A stretch of DNA of 64,000 bases from Gossypium raimondii (GCF_025698545.1 NC_068569.1:4092001-4156000), one strand, 5' to 3'. Counted from the stretch's first letter, positions 38,183-50,980 are shown. Notes: generated from the sequence alone by a model not told the origin. Made by a program: numbers and translations.

Positions 38183-39640
38183 TGGAAGACAGATATGAAT
38201 AGAATAGTTATAGTAGTAATTAATTAGTTAATTATCATCTGTTTTGTAGGATTTATTGGATTATTATTATGGGATTATATTTGGCGTGGGTTTTCTACTT
38301 GGTTGAAGAATAACATTTCCTTATTTTATTAATGAGCAAAATAAAATAAGTTTGACTTTATTTGAAAATATGTTGAAAATTTTAATGAAAATTAATATAC
38401 ATTTAATAACCACAAAAACTACTACATAAATTTTTCTAAAAATTGCACAAAATGATAAATACTCTTAATAGATAATAGATTGAATTTTATTTTATTTCAT
38501 TTAAGATTATATTATTCTTTGCCAAATAATTTAATTATATTTGGATTTAATTTTAAATAATATATCAAATAAATTTTATAACTTAAATTTAACACTTAGG
38601 TTGCATTTGATAAATTATAGAAATTTTTATTGAAATTGAAAATTTTCAACATTTAATAATTTAGATGTGTTTGATAATCATTTTAATTTTTACTTAGATG
38701 CAAAATTTTCAACAAAAATTTATTGAATAAGATAAGTAAGTAGATAGTAGAAAATATTGAGTTGATTTTATTTTATTAAAAATTAGAAAATATATATCCA
38801 TTTCTTAAAAATAAAAATCCAAATTTTTATATGTATTTTTATTCAAAATTATCCAAAATAATATAAAATATTATATTAACAATATTAAATTTAAAATAAA
38901 TAATTTTTAAAAATCATTACTTATGTTTACTAATTTATCAAATAATTTTTTAATATTTATAAAATTTAACAAGAAAATTTCAATTTAGTATAAATTAATA
39001 TTAATTTCATAAGACTAATTTATAACATTTTATTTAAATAACAGGCAAGTAATATTTCTTATGAAGAAAAGAGGAGATTTTTTAGCACAAAAATCAATCA
39101 CATCACATGGAAGAAATGAAGGCGGAGAAAACAATGAACTCTATCCATCTAATTTTTATCGTAAAAAGTTCAAACTTGAAATTTCAACTGTCTTTTTTGC
39201 TAGAAACTATGGAGAATTGTCTAACGGCTTGCCAATTGCCATCCTTGTCCAAATATATATTGTTTATTTTTCAGATTATAAAGAGAAGTTGGAGATCGAA
39301 CTTAAAGTCGATTAAATGGATTATTTAAATGTCGTCAATAAAATAATAATCTTTTTATTTAAAAAGAAGATTTATATATCCATAAAAATACGTAAAAAGG
39401 TAAAAGCATTTATATGGCAAACAGGCAAATTTGACACATGCCTGAAAACCAAAGGCTTATGCCCCCATAACTTGTGGTAATACTTCAACGTGGTCACTTT
39501 GCCACCCTCATGTTTCCCTTTAAATTTCCCCATTGAAACAAGTAAAAAAAACAAGAGATAGAAAGAAGCAGAAGATGGCAGGACCAGACTAAAGCAGCGC
39601 AACATTCAACGGAAGTACCTAACCAGACAAAAAAAGGACC
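38183..39640. other. A+T-rich intergenic region with a MITE-like stretch
   Basis: Very A+T-rich. Around 38595-38790 the phrases TTGCATTTGATAA and GTGTTTGATAATC and repeated AAAATTTTCAAC recur, resembling the ends of non-autonomous hAT-type elements, but I could not define terminal repeats or target duplications. No coding signal until the microprotein gene. Confidence 0.4.
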
Positions 39641-39653
39641 ATGTTCAATGAAA

Positions 39654-39794
39654 ATGGCCAGTGGTGGCGTTGCCATTGTTGCTACCCTTGGTTACTTTGC
39701 CTTGTATTCCAATAAGAAACCTGAAGCCTCTGCCAAGGACGTCGCAAAAGTCACAGCCGGTGTTGCCAAGCCTGGAAACACCCGACCACGCTAG
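39654..39794 (+). CDS. Predicted 46-aa microprotein with one membrane helix
   Basis: Reading frame MASGGVAIVATLGYFALYSN, then KKPEASAKDVAKVTAGVAKP and GNTRPR, stop at 39792. Residues 4-19 form a hydrophobic helix; the rest is a basic/Ala-rich tail. The third codon positions are mostly C, T and G while the flanks are A+T-rich, a coding-like pattern. The ATG at 39654 has a good context (A at -3, G at +4). An in-frame ATG two codons earlier (39648) has a poor context. A competing out-of-frame ATG at 39641 would open a 24-codon frame through the same bases. It lies between ENODL and LPAT1. I vaguely recall a small unnamed gene beside ENODL11 in Arabidopsis, which would fit. Function unknown; possibly an organelle or ER membrane microprotein. 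Confidence 0.6.
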   Translation: MASGGVAIVATLGYFALYSNKKPEASAKDVAKVTAGVAKPGNTRPR

Positions 39795-41119
39795 TTTCAT
39801 CGTATTTAAAACCAACCTCAGCTGCAATATTCATGCACCGATATTTCCCCTCTTTTTGTTTCTTAATTTGATCTCTCGTATAGTTATAAGGGTTATGTTG
39901 TAATCCCTTACGGATTGAGAACAGAACAGTATATGTACATGTAATGATTTGTATGTTGCTCCAGACAGGTAGCATACAGGACGTTCTTTTTCTTTTATTA
40001 ATTCTACTTTTGAAAACACCAAATCATTCTACTAGTTTTGACCTTTGATGATAAATTCCTTTCATCCTATTACAATGGTTACCACCTATCTAATGTTTTC
40101 ATTTCTTTTACATTTCAGTCCTTCCATTTATATGCCCTTCACCGTTTCTCTTGTATTCTAATAAATCCTTAACCTTTAACTAATACCCAAATAGGCCCTT
40201 AAGCTTCAAATTCTCAAGATAAATCGATCTTGAGTTTATTTAAGTGTATAAAAAACTATAAGAACTTATCTAGATAAAAAAAAAAGTTTCAAGGAGGTTT
40301 AAAATATTTTAGCCATAGGAATATGCTTCCAGGGACGAGTTAATTGCACCAGATTCTAAACTGGTCCCAAACTTGAGAACATTCTAATTACATCTTAAAC
40401 TATCAATGTTATATCAATTAGGTCATTTTATTATTGAAACCATTATTTTAACCATCAAATGACACATAAAATCTTATGTGACATAATTTAAAATAAACAT
40501 TTTAAAGAAAAGTAAAATGTTATTGTATAATTTCTAAAATAAAAACTAAAAGTAAAGTAAAAAAAGAGTAAATAATAATTTCAAAAAAGCTTCAAAAACC
40601 TCAAAATTAAAATTTTACAACATTCATTTTCCTTTAAAATTTTCATTTTAAATCATGTTGCATAAAATTTAATGTCTCATTTAACGGTTAAATTAACGAT
40701 TTTGATAAAGGAAAAACCTTCTTGATATAACCTCAATAGGTTGGGGATGTAATTAAAATGTTTTGAAGTTTAAAGACTAATTTAAAATAAGGGGTGTAAT
40801 TTAGGGATGTGTGATGCAATTAAGTCTTTGGGGACTGCGGGAGCCTAGAAGGATTACAGGGGCGTGGGCTGAGTAAGGTCCGGGCCTCGAACAATTTCAG
40901 ACTTGATTGATAAACAGATAAAATACTAAGCTTTCTTCCAATAGCACCGTACGGAAAAAAAAAGAAAAAATGGAAAGAAAGAAAGAAACAGAGGCGCAAA
41001 AGAATAAAATAAGACTGTGAATTTCAATAGGCCTTGAAATTTGCAATCTATCAACAACATATTTCGGATCGACCCAAATCTCCCCCAGTCCTTTCAGTTC
41101 CTTTTCTTTCTCACTCATC
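39795..41119. other. Intergenic region with probable dispersed repeat
   Basis: 3' flank of the microprotein gene, then about 40335-40830, a noncoding repeat-like stretch (phrases 'CTAATTACATCTTAAACTATCAATG', 'GTGTAATTTAGGGATGTG'). A purine-rich leader of the LPAT gene follows from about 40930. No coding signal. Confidence 0.45.
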
Positions 41120-43281
41120 ATGGAGCTCTCTTCCCTTTCACCGCTTCCTCTCTGTAATACGAAATTCTATGCTTCCCATTTACGTATTTGTATTATTCTT
41201 TGTATGTATTAATTTTTATTTTCATTTTCCAGGTTACCCAAAGCCCAGTTGTTCTTCTACCGTGTCTTTCTTGCCGGTAATTTTCATTTTTTTTGTTTGG
41301 GTGCAATCTGTTTGATTCCGTTGAAAATAAAGGCTGAAGTTGACTGAACTTCGCGATTTCTTAATTGTGGGAAAATAAGCTTTTTCACCGAACTTATCAG
41401 CTATTCTTTTTATTTGCTTGATCGTTTTCAATTTGAAATGATTTCATCAATTTTCCGTCTTTAAAAGAAAATATTTGTGCTATAATTAGAGATAGTTTAA
41501 AAATTTTGAGATTTTTTTTTCTTTTTTTCCTTTATATTCCTTAATGATTTGCTTTATGACCGTGTTCTTAATATATATTGTCTAATGCAGTTTTCTGATC
41601 GAACAAGAGCTTATTTTGGCTACTCTGTGCGTAAACGGGCAACTTTGAGAAATTCATGTAACTGTAAGATAATTTTTACTAAGACCATGTTATTTATTCT
41701 TGATAGATGCTGCAACGCGTGGATGCACTGTAAAATTTTTGCAAAGAGATTATTTGTTCATTTAGAATCTTTTTGGGGTACATTAATGGATTCTTTTATT
41801 GGGTTTAAATTGTTCTTGTAATCCCGTCTAAATGGTTATTTGATGGTGGATGCCAAGTTAGGAGGTTGGTATTTCATTGTGTATATAAGTATTCTTTCCT
41901 TATGGATCTTTACATTATTAGCTTTTCCTCTTTTATTTTGGCAGCTGCTCAAAAAAACTTTTTGCATATTTCAAGGGCGCATGATCACGAACCTCGGTGT
42001 TATTTTAGTCCAAATGAGGGTTTAAATAGATATTGCATTAGTAAATTATATAACCTGAACAAATTGTCCAGATATGTTGTAGCGAAATCTGAACTTGCTG
42101 GGGCTGGAACACCTGATGCTTCCTCTTCTTTATCAGGTTTTCATGGAAAGCTACTCAGTCATTGATCTATTTAAGTTTTCTTCTTTTTAGCTCATGCCCC
42201 TCACAATTTTATATTATCATCAATTTTTAAAATGCAGAAGCTAAACTGTCTTCGAAAGTTAGAGGAGTATGCTTTTATGCTGTCACGGCAATGGCAGCTA
42301 TTTCGCTTATTGGGTTTATGATAGTGGCACATCCCTTTGTGCTCTTATTTGATCGCTACAGAAGAAAAGCTCAGCATTTTGTTGCCAAACTTTGGGCTGC
42401 AGCAACTGTTGCTCCGTTCTTTAAAATCGAGTATGAAGGATTGGAGAATTTGCCTTCACATGATGCTCCTGCCGTATATGTTTCCAACCACCAGAGTTTT
42501 CTAGATATCTATACACTTCTAACTCTTGGAAGAAGCTTCAAGTTCATCAGCAAGACTGCCATATTTCTTTTTCCCATTATTGGGTGGGCCATGTCTATGA
42601 TGGGGACAATTCCATTAAAGCGCATGGACAGCAGAAGCCAGTTGGTATTCCCTTTTCACCTTTTCTGTTATCATTCTTTAGATTGCAATATAGGATCGAT
42701 CTGTTTAGCATGTATACTTTAGATGGCAATATAGGATTAATCTATTGTAATATTATCTTTTAGCTTCGGCCTTTGCAGGTTTGGTTTATTTCTTTTTCCT
42801 GTAGTATGGGTTTGAATTCTATTATTGTTGTGCATGTAGGAGTGTCTTAAGAGATGTATGGATCTCATCGGGAATGGTGCCTCTGTTTTTTTCTTTCCAG
42901 AAGGCACACGGAGTAAGGATGGGAAGTTAGGTGATTTCAAGGTGAGATCATACTAGAATTCTCATTGTATGTTCGGTTGATTAAGCTGTTGTTGGAAATC
43001 AGGAAGATGTAATAATGCCACTACTTATTAAAAGCTAACTGTTTTATCTTGATTCAAATTGGCAGAAAGGTGCATTCAGTGTTGCAGCAAAAACTAGGGT
43101 GCCTGTCGTTCCTATAACCTTAATTGGCACAGGCGGAATCATGCCTGCAGGAATGGAGGGTGTCGTAAATTCAGGATCTGTGAAAGTTATTATTCATAAA
43201 CCGATCAAAGAAACTGATCCTGAAATATTACGCCAAATAGCTAGAAACACGATTTTAGATACACTTAAGCTTCGATGCTGA
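41120..43281 (+). CDS. LPAT1: Plastid 1-acyl-sn-glycerol-3-phosphate acyltransferase (LPAT1/ATS2)
   Basis: Adds an acyl chain (16:0 preferred in plastids) to position 2 of lysophosphatidic acid, making phosphatidic acid for chloroplast lipids. Seven exons, all in phase: 41120-41153, 41233-41276, 41591-41663, 41945-42136, 42238-42644, 42840-42941, 43066-43281; product 355 aa, matching the roughly 356 aa of Arabidopsis ATS2. The first 100 residues or so are a transit peptide, poorly structured and Ser-rich. A membrane helix follows (about 140-160, AMAAISLIGFMIVAHPFVLL). Acyltransferase motifs: block I NHQSFLD (His/Asp catalytic pair), GTIPLKRMD, block III FFPEGTRSKDG, and block IV VPVVPITLIGTGGIMP. 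All key residues are present. A direct repeat lies about 570 bases downstream. Confidence 0.95.
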
Positions 43282-43849
43282 GAAAGTGGCCACTGTGACA
43301 TCTTTTGGTTTTATGATTCATACTTAATCCTTTATTGCTGATTTGAGGAACATGGTAGGAAGGTACAAAATGTCACCCTTCACCGTAATCGTACTTGTTA
43401 TGTTATTTTATGATTTTGCACCCCCTCCCCCCCTCCCCATCTTTCTGGTTTTAGAACTTTTTATATTTTTCTTTCGAAAAAAGGGACGACTCAGTCCCTG
43501 TTGAATTTGGATCAAGGTTGTACTTTCAGAAGTTAGTGAATAGATTGACAAAAAGTGTTTGACATCAATATGTTGTGTTTTTTCCTTGAAGTATATGATT
43601 TCTTATTTGTTGAACCATCTCTCTGCAGGTTTTATAATTCCAAATTAGCACCGTTTTAGTAATATGTGATCGGTTACTGGCTTTATTTGCATCCATTTCA
43701 CACGTAACGGACTTGGAGGGATCTCGTGTTTGTGGCAGATGATTTTATGCGGTCGCAACGCTAACAGTTTAACAATGGAGTTGGCCAAACTACAGCTTGA
43801 AGTTGGCATCAAAATGTTTCTGTTCATATCATGTATTGCATTTCCAGAT

Positions 43850-44040
43850 ATTGTATGGGAAAGTCCCAACACAAAATTTTGCTGTCCCTTGATAGAACTT
43901 GGTTAAGATTATGTGTTAGTTTCTCATACGATATTGTATGAGAAACTAATATTGTATGGGAAAGTCCAACACAAAATTTTGCTGTCCCTTGATAGAACTT
44001 GGTTAAGCTTATGTATTAGTTTCTCTTTCTCATACGATAC
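43850..44040 (+). repeat. Direct repeat (about 82 bp, offset 101) downstream of LPAT1
   Basis: ATTGTATGGGAAAGTCC, then AACACAAAATTTTGCTGTCC and TTGATAGAACTTGGTTAAG occur at 43850 and again at 43951 with few changes, ending in TTAGTTTCTC...CATACGAT in both. The intervening 15 bases together with the repeat ends form the hairpin listed separately. Young tandem duplication, possibly within or near the LPAT1 3' UTR. Confidence 0.85.
43916..43949 (+). repeat. Perfect 14-bp inverted repeat with 6-base loop
   Basis: TTAGTTTCTCATAC (43916-43929) and GTATGAGAAACTAA (43936-43949) are exact reverse complements around GATATT. The hairpin sits at the joint between the two units of the local direct repeat, and one arm is formed by the repeat end. 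It may be an RNA or DNA stem. Confidence 0.9.
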
Positions 44041-45804
44041 TTGCAATTGGAGGCTATAAATTTACAACCGTGAAGGGGTCATATTCTCACGTCTTTGTTT
44101 TTATATATATATTATAATGGCACGGCGGCTGGTCGAAGATAATGTGGTTTACAAAGTCTCAGCAAATGTAAGGCATTGTTAGCCAACTCTAACTTAGTTG
44201 GCTTAATCCCTTTGGACCACATTGATCTTTACATTCGATTTTAAAAAAAATAAAGATTGAAAAAAATAAGAGATTTGGTGGATGATGTTTTTGCATTGTA
44301 AATCTCGATTCATCAAGAGATTGGATTTTGATTTTGGTCAAACCATCCATGGAAAATTAGAAAATAAAAGTTAAAAATTTGTAATATTTAAACCCTAATA
44401 CCCTATCCCACAATTAGCGGGTGTCAGAAGCGACGACGACGACAGCCATATTAGGGATATTTTGGTCATTAGTCAATTTGACGCACTTTCTCGTTTTATG
44501 TCAGACGTCCTCGATAAAGGATACTTTCATTTCACCGCCCTATTTCTCTTTCCAATTTTCCTCCTTTTTCATCGTTTTATTTTTCTCTTTTTTCCTCTTC
44601 TTCATTAGTCGCACGGCGCCTAGCTGTGTTTTTCTTTTTGTTCTTTTAACTAGTTCGTCTGTAATTTATTTAATTTATTTTTGAAGTTAACTTCAAGGAT
44701 TTCTTTGTGAGTCTTGCTTTCTCTTTTTCTCGATTATTTTTTCTTATATTTGTTCATAATGATATACTTGGAAAGTTTTTACTTTCCTTTTTCTTTTTTG
44801 CATTTAAATTTTGCTTTGTCTTTTTAAAGTTGTCTGATTATTTCACTTTACTGTAAAACTTACGCATTCATCTGGTTTGGTTTTGATGAAGTGAAGTTTG
44901 AACAAAGAATTTCCGATCTAGAAGTCCCCTTTTTCCCCCCTCTAATTAGTATTTTCATTACGTTTTAGTGAATGTTTCATTCGTTTAATCGGTCAACTAA
45001 TGGGACTAAATTGATTTTTAGGATACTGAAAATGTTGACGATTCTTGAATGGAGAAAGCGAATGAATGAATGAATCAAGTTAATAGCCATTTTTGGGGAT
45101 CCTGTAATATAGATAGAGAATATTATCAATTTCTATCTAATTTAGTTCTAAAGAGATAAGAACTAGGAAAGGGGAGACTTACTGAAATGATGGTCGGTAC
45201 TTGATTAAGTAGAAGAAGAGATGAAGTTTTGCGGCTTTTGGTAACTTTTAGAAGAGCTGCCTTGATAAAAAAAATTTCGGCTTTGCTTCTAAAGAGCAAG
45301 AGCAGAGGCATTTAGCTTGTTGGAATTAAAAGAAAAATGAGGTTAACTTATGCTGTAGAGAAATATTAAGCTTTGAGTGATGCTTTATGGATGAAACTGC
45401 TAAATTCTAACTGCATAAGTTGGGGATCTTCAAGGGCATGCATTGAGTATAGTGTGAATTTGTTTCACAGGAAGTAAAACTCGGATTGGAAGGATTCGAT
45501 GGTCTGAAAATTTTTGGCCAAATTGGTGTTGGAATCTTTTAAAACAATTTGAGACACAGCATACGATTATATTTCTTCTTGACATTATAAACCTGGTTGG
45601 TCTTAAGAGACATAGTTCTTGTGCTTCCTCAATCTATTCGCATGATTAGAACTTTGGCCAAAGACCTTGCAATATTCTGGCACTGTAGCTGCTTAACTGC
45701 TGGAGCTTGACTGATTGTCCAAGCAACTGAACTAATTTTTTCTTACTTGATTGAATTGTTTCTTTTTGGTTTGCAGGATGTATTTGTATACTCCATTGTA
45801 GAAA

Positions 45805-48800
45805 ATGTTTGATTGTGGTTATAAAGCTCAGTATATGAGTGGGCAGAGGGAGAAATTTGTCAGGTATTGAAAGCAGTATTATAGATGTTCTTTTCTCCAC
45901 TTCTTTCTCTCCTTCGGTCACAGTTAAAGGCTAATATGCTGCCGCTGCTCTTGGACGTTCCTTCTTCTTTTAATGAGCGAAGGCATAATCTTCTAGTTTC
46001 CTTTCTATGTTCTTCAGGTTGGATGAGTTGGACTCTAGATTATCATCATCCTCTGAGACAGGATTGAAAAAATGTGGGTTTAACATTGATGGATTAGGTC
46101 GCTCTGGCCATGCAAACAATACAACATCAAGATCTTTCAAGAGAGGGATCAGAAAGGGATCTGAAGGGCTTAAGTCAATTGGTCGCTCACTTGGATTTGG
46201 GGTTTCACGAGTTGTATTTCCAGAGGATCTTAAAGTTTCAGAGAAGAAGATTTTTGATCCTCAGGATAAATTCCTCTTGCTATGCAACAAATTATTTTTC
46301 ATATCTTGTATTCTGGCAGTATCAGTGGACCCTCTATTTTTTTATCTTCCAGTTATTAACGATTTGCAAAAGTGTCTAACTATTGATAGAAAATTAGCAG
46401 TCACTGCAACGACTCTGCGGACCATTATAGATGCTTTCTATCTTATACGCATGGCCCTCCAGTTTCGTACAGCTTACATTGCTCCATCATCTCGGGTTTT
46501 TGGACGAGGTGAACTTGTGATAGATCCTGCACAAATAGCCAAGCGGTACTTGCAGCGATATTTCATCATTGATTTTCTTGCGGTGGCTCCATTACCACAG
46601 GTTTGAAAGTTTCTTTCCCAAGTATTCAATAGCTGATGGCTGCATATTTTCGCTTGCTCTAATGTATCTAGCTCTCTTGTTATTGTGATATATAAACTTT
46701 TTTTTTCTTCTATTGTATCCTTGTTTTGTGTGCCACTGTTGTATTTCTTTATGAGTTCTGTGGGTGATAAATATGTCTAATGCTGTAGAGTTGTTCCCTT
46801 CATTCTTCTTGTTTTACCCAGTTGGCCCTAAACCCTAAACTTTCTTGCTATAAAGGCTTCAACTTTTTTCTCATTGATACCCTCTTTACTGCATGTAAAT
46901 CTATCATTTGAAGTGTGAAACACATGAGCAGTTTTTGGTTTATTTTTCATGGAACATATGTGCTCTGCATTTTTTTTAAGTATGGAGCAAATAATGTGAA
47001 TGAGCTATCATTGTTGCATGGCATCCTAGTTGCAACTTGGCTGGTCAGAAAATCTACAGCTTTCTCATTTTTTTTGCTCATAAATGCAGATTGTTGTTTG
47101 GCGATTTCTTCAAAGTTCCAATGGTTCAGATGTACTAGCAACAAAACAGGCCTTGTTTTTTGTTGTCTTGCTTCAGTACATCCCTAGGTTTCTTAGAGTT
47201 CTACCCTTGACATCAGAAATGAAAAGAACAGCAGGTGTCTTTGCTGAAACTGCATGGGCTGGAGCTGCATATTATTTGCTATTATATATGCTTTGCAGTC
47301 ATGTAAGTGTTTTTGTCGTTATTGAACTAGTTAAACTTGTTAACTATTCTCTTCCCTATTTGTTATGATGCTGTCTGAACCTTGTTCTTCGGCAATGAAT
47401 CTTACTTGTGGAATCATGTTTTGATCTGTATTTTTGTTGGATGAATGATTCAGATAGTAGGGGCATTCTGGTACTTGGTAGCTGTAGAGCGAAATGATAC
47501 ATGCTGGCAGAATGCATGCAAGGATATTGGTAGTGACTGCAATAAAGATTTCTTGTATTGTGGGAATCAGCAAATGAAAGGTTACAACATATGGAAGGGC
47601 ATGCGAGATTCTGTTCTTAATGAGAAGTGCCCAGCGGATGAAAATGATGATAATCCTCCATTTGATTTTGGAATCTTCACCCAGGCTTTATCATCTGGCA
47701 TTGTTTCATCAACTAAATTCTTTTCCAAATACTTGTACTGTTTGTGGTGGGGTCTACAGAATTTGAGGTGTGTAAACATGTTCTTCTTAACTGCTGCTCT
47801 AGAGATACAAAATAATAAAAAGAAAATAACAGTGGCTTCTGTTATGTGATATTTTGGAGGATATGCTTATTTATACTACAACAGATAATTGCATTTGTAT
47901 GAAATATCAATAATTAGAAGGTGGCAAAGTTTATTTGTGGTTTTGCATTGAATAATCTTTCCAAAACTATTTTTTTTTAAAGGGAACTTGCTAGAGACTA
48001 CTTGGAAAGTTTTCATGAGTGGCACTCTAGGTCATATCTTCTGTTTTCTGTATATCCATTATCTATTAACAGGGAACTGGATGATACAGGAAACATCTAT
48101 TAGAGACCTACATTGTGACTGCAGTCCTTTGGTCAACTCATAATGTTCTAAAACTTAGAATTGAAGCCACATGTACCCACTTTTTCTCATGGATCATGGG
48201 TTCTAATAGGCATCTCACAACATTTCTCTTGTATTCATCCTATATTTGCTATTCTACTTTGAAATCTTACCTTCCTATCTCCTCCAAACTTTTGGCCTTG
48301 CTTGACTAAATAAATAAATAAAATGCCTGTTACCCTTTGTGTTTTTAATACTTGATATTTGGTTATTAGATCAGCAAGCCTACTCTCCTTAATGTGATAA
48401 TTCAGTTATTTGTGATTATACATCCTCTATGCTTGTGTTTGTCATGTTCTGAGCAAAACTTTACTCAGCTTTTTCATTTTTTTAGAACTCTTTTTGAAGA
48501 TGCCTGTAGTCTGTAGTCTGTAGTGTAGATTGTCGGATGTCTCTGTACCTACACATGTATAAAATATAATCTTGTGCTGGACATTCAAGAAAATCGAAAA
48601 TATGTTGTATGACAGAAGGCATTGTTAACTATCCATTAAATTTCAGCTAATATATCATGCCAAAATGAATCAATTATGTAAATGATGCATGTGTCTCTCT
48701 GATATTTATCTTTTATAAAAACTAAACCATCAATTCCTTTGCAGTACCCTTGGCCAGGGGCTTCAAACTAGTACGTATCCTGGTGAGGTTATATTCTCCA

Positions 48801-50320
48801 TAGCACTTGCAATTTTTGGACTCATCCTCTTTGCACTGCTGATCGGAAACATGCAGGTGAATTTTGGACTTGATCTCATGCTTTATCTAATCAGTGACTA
48901 AGTTGAGTGAAACTCTTGAAGCACCTGATCGACTGATCCAATGATCTTCTGGAATTGCGGTTGCTTTCATGTTATAAACAGACTTATCTTCAATCTCTTA
49001 CAATTCGGCTAGAAGAAATGAGGATCAAAAGGCGTGACTCAGAACAGTGGATGCATCATCGGATGCTTCCCCAGGATCTTAGGGAACGGGTAAGACGGTA
49101 TGACCAATACAAGTGGTTGGAAACACGTGGTGTCGATGAAGAAAACCTGGTTCAGAGCCTTCCAAAGGATCTGAGGAGAGATATCAAGAGGCACCTCTGT
49201 CTGGCTTTGGTTAGAAGGGTAAATTCTTTTCCTTTCTCATTTTCACATCTCAGTCATTTGTTTTTCTGTTTTAATTTGGTTTGCGGTGTCTTTTCTATTA
49301 GTAGTAGTGAGAAATACAAGTTGTGGATTGTTTGTGCAATACAATACCATGACTGTTATTCCCTAGTAAATTCTCATGATTGTATTATGTATGTAACTTG
49401 ATTGCTAGTGGGTTATAGTTTTTTAGTGGATTCTGGTAACTAGTCCTGAAATTTGTGTGCTCTTATTTCATGATCTCAGTTCAGTTTATATTTGCATAGC
49501 GAATTAGTCTTTATCTTCAACTTTTGTTGTCGTTTTCCAACTGGCCTCCAATAGTTTATTGGTCTGTAATATTTTGTAACTGCCTTACTTCATTTTGTAG
49601 GTTCCTTTGTTTGAGAATATGGACGAGAGGTTGCTTGATGCCATTTGTGAACGGCTTAAACCATGCTTGTTTACCGAGAGGACTTACATAGTTCGAGAAG
49701 GGGATCCAGTTGATGAGATGCTTTTTATTATTCGTGGCCGCCTTGAGAGTGTAACAACAGATGGTGGGAGGAGTGGGTTTTTCAACCGCAGTTTGCTGAA
49801 GGAAGGAGATTTCTGTGGAGAGGAACTTCTAACTTGGGCATTGGACCCCAAATCCGGTGCTAACCTTCCAACATCTACTCGGACAGTGAAGGCTTTGACT
49901 GAGGTTGAGGCTTTTGCCCTTATAGCTGAGGAGTTAAAATTTGTGGCAAGTCAATTCAGGCGTCTTCACAGTAGACAGGTGCAACATACATTCCGTTTTC
50001 ATTCACAGCAGTGGAGGACCTGGGCAGCTTGCTTTATCCAAGCTGCTTGGCGGCGTTATTCCAAGAGGAAGATTATGGAACTGCGTAGGAAGGAAGAAGA
50101 GGAAGCAGAAGGCTCAGATGGAAATCGTAGTAACAGTGGTGGAGGTTCATACAGCCTTGGTGCCACTTTCTTGGCTTCTAAGTTTGCAGCAAATGCTCTT
50201 CGTGGCATTCATCGAAACCGGAATGCTAAGAGTGCCAAGGAGCTGGTGAAGCTACAGAAGCCTCCTGAGCCTGACTTCGCTGCTGAAGATGCAGATAGAT
50301 ACGTTACCGCTAATTTTTGA
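45805..50320 (+). CDS. CNGC5: Cyclic nucleotide-gated ion channel, group II (CNGC5/6/9 type)
   Basis: Plasma-membrane Ca2+-permeable channel; Arabidopsis CNGC5/6/9 act in guard cells and root hairs. Seven exons in phase: 45805-45863, 46018-46600, 47090-47302, 47454-47767, 48745-48856, 48982-49218, 49601-50320; product 745 aa. The N-terminus MFDCGYK...SGQREKFVRLDELDSR and the GLKSIGRSLGFG block are group II hallmarks. Transmembrane core at about 95-425; pore filter in TLGQGLQTSTYPGE; C-linker from MHHRMLPQDLRERVRRYDQY; cyclic-nucleotide binding domain at about 510-640 (GDPVDEMLFIIRGRL, GDFCGEELLTWAL, STRTVKALTEVEAF); IQ calmodulin-binding motif CFIQAAWRRYSKRK; end PDFAAEDADRY. All expected parts are present. 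Parts of exons 3, 4 and 7 are duplicated 7-8 kb downstream. Confidence 0.95.
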
Positions 50321-50765
50321 GAGTTAAAATACTGTTAGTTTCTTCTAATTGTACTTTGCTTGAAGATTAAAAACAATGTATAATACAAACACACTCCAGT
50401 TCGGAATTGTAATTGGAAAGCTTGATGGAAGAAATGTCAAAGCTTGCTTGCTGCATTAAGACAACGAATTCCCATATTTACTTCCCATTTCCTGAGCCAG
50501 ATATAGCATAGAATATTCAGGCCCATAATTTCGTTCCAATTGTCTCTACAAGTTGCAGTGTGATGAAACATATGTTCAGACTTTGGTGACCTGTACCAGA
50601 CGGAACTTTTGCTAATGAAAAAATCGTTTCCAATGTTTGATGATGATTGGATTCTTTGTAAATTTCAGGAGTGAGTTCAGGGGCGGTCTTGAAGCTTGGT
50701 CTTCCTTCCAAGTGATATACTTTTCAACAGTTTGATGTAGGTCCCGAAACAAATATCAATGGTCA

Positions 50766-50803
50766 GTCAACACCCTAGTTGACGAAAAAGCTTGATAGTT
50801 GAC
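50766..50803 (+). promoter_or_regulatory. W-box cluster upstream of first MIK2-like gene
   Basis: Three TTGAC cores (GTCAA at 50766, TTGAC at 50779 and 50799) within 38 bases, about 275-310 bases upstream of the start codon. WRKY factors bind clustered W-boxes, and LRR receptor kinases involved in immunity commonly have them. The same cluster is at 56873-56910 before the second copy. Function inferred. Confidence 0.45.
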
Positions 50804-50974
50804 ATGACATGAAAACGCTTCTTCAGGGAGACCCAAAAGTAACAATGACTTGGACTGTTGCTAGCGATTGGAAAATTGTTGAATGGAACGAGTGGGATAT
50901 GAAACACCTGGCCACCAGCATACTTTTCAACCCCAATAAACACGAAGAAATGCGGAACACAAAAGTACGTTAGC

Positions 50975-50980
50975 TATAAA
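50975..50980 (+). promoter_or_regulatory. TATA box of first MIK2-like gene
   Basis: TATAAA in context TAGCTATAAATG, 95 bases ahead of the ATG at 51076. An identical copy is at 57082-57087 for the second gene. Confidence 0.45.

Larger units (their letters stand above)
43282..45804. other. Intergenic region and CNGC leader
   Basis: LPAT1 3' flank with a 101-base direct repeat and a strong hairpin (separate entries). About 44240-44460 is a degenerate stretch with two AACCCTAATACCC-like words. From about 44600 on, pyrimidine-rich promoter and leader DNA of the CNGC gene probably begins, perhaps with leader introns (GTGAGT at 44707 and CAG at 45777 are candidate sites). I see no separate gene. 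Confidence 0.45.

Noticed and set aside
39061-39328. Two overlapping 70-85 codon frames before the microprotein
   Set aside because: A+T-rich, overlapping in different frames, no family feature.
44421-44684. 87-codon frame upstream of CNGC
   Set aside because: Phe/Ser-rich translation of a pyrimidine-rich promoter or leader.
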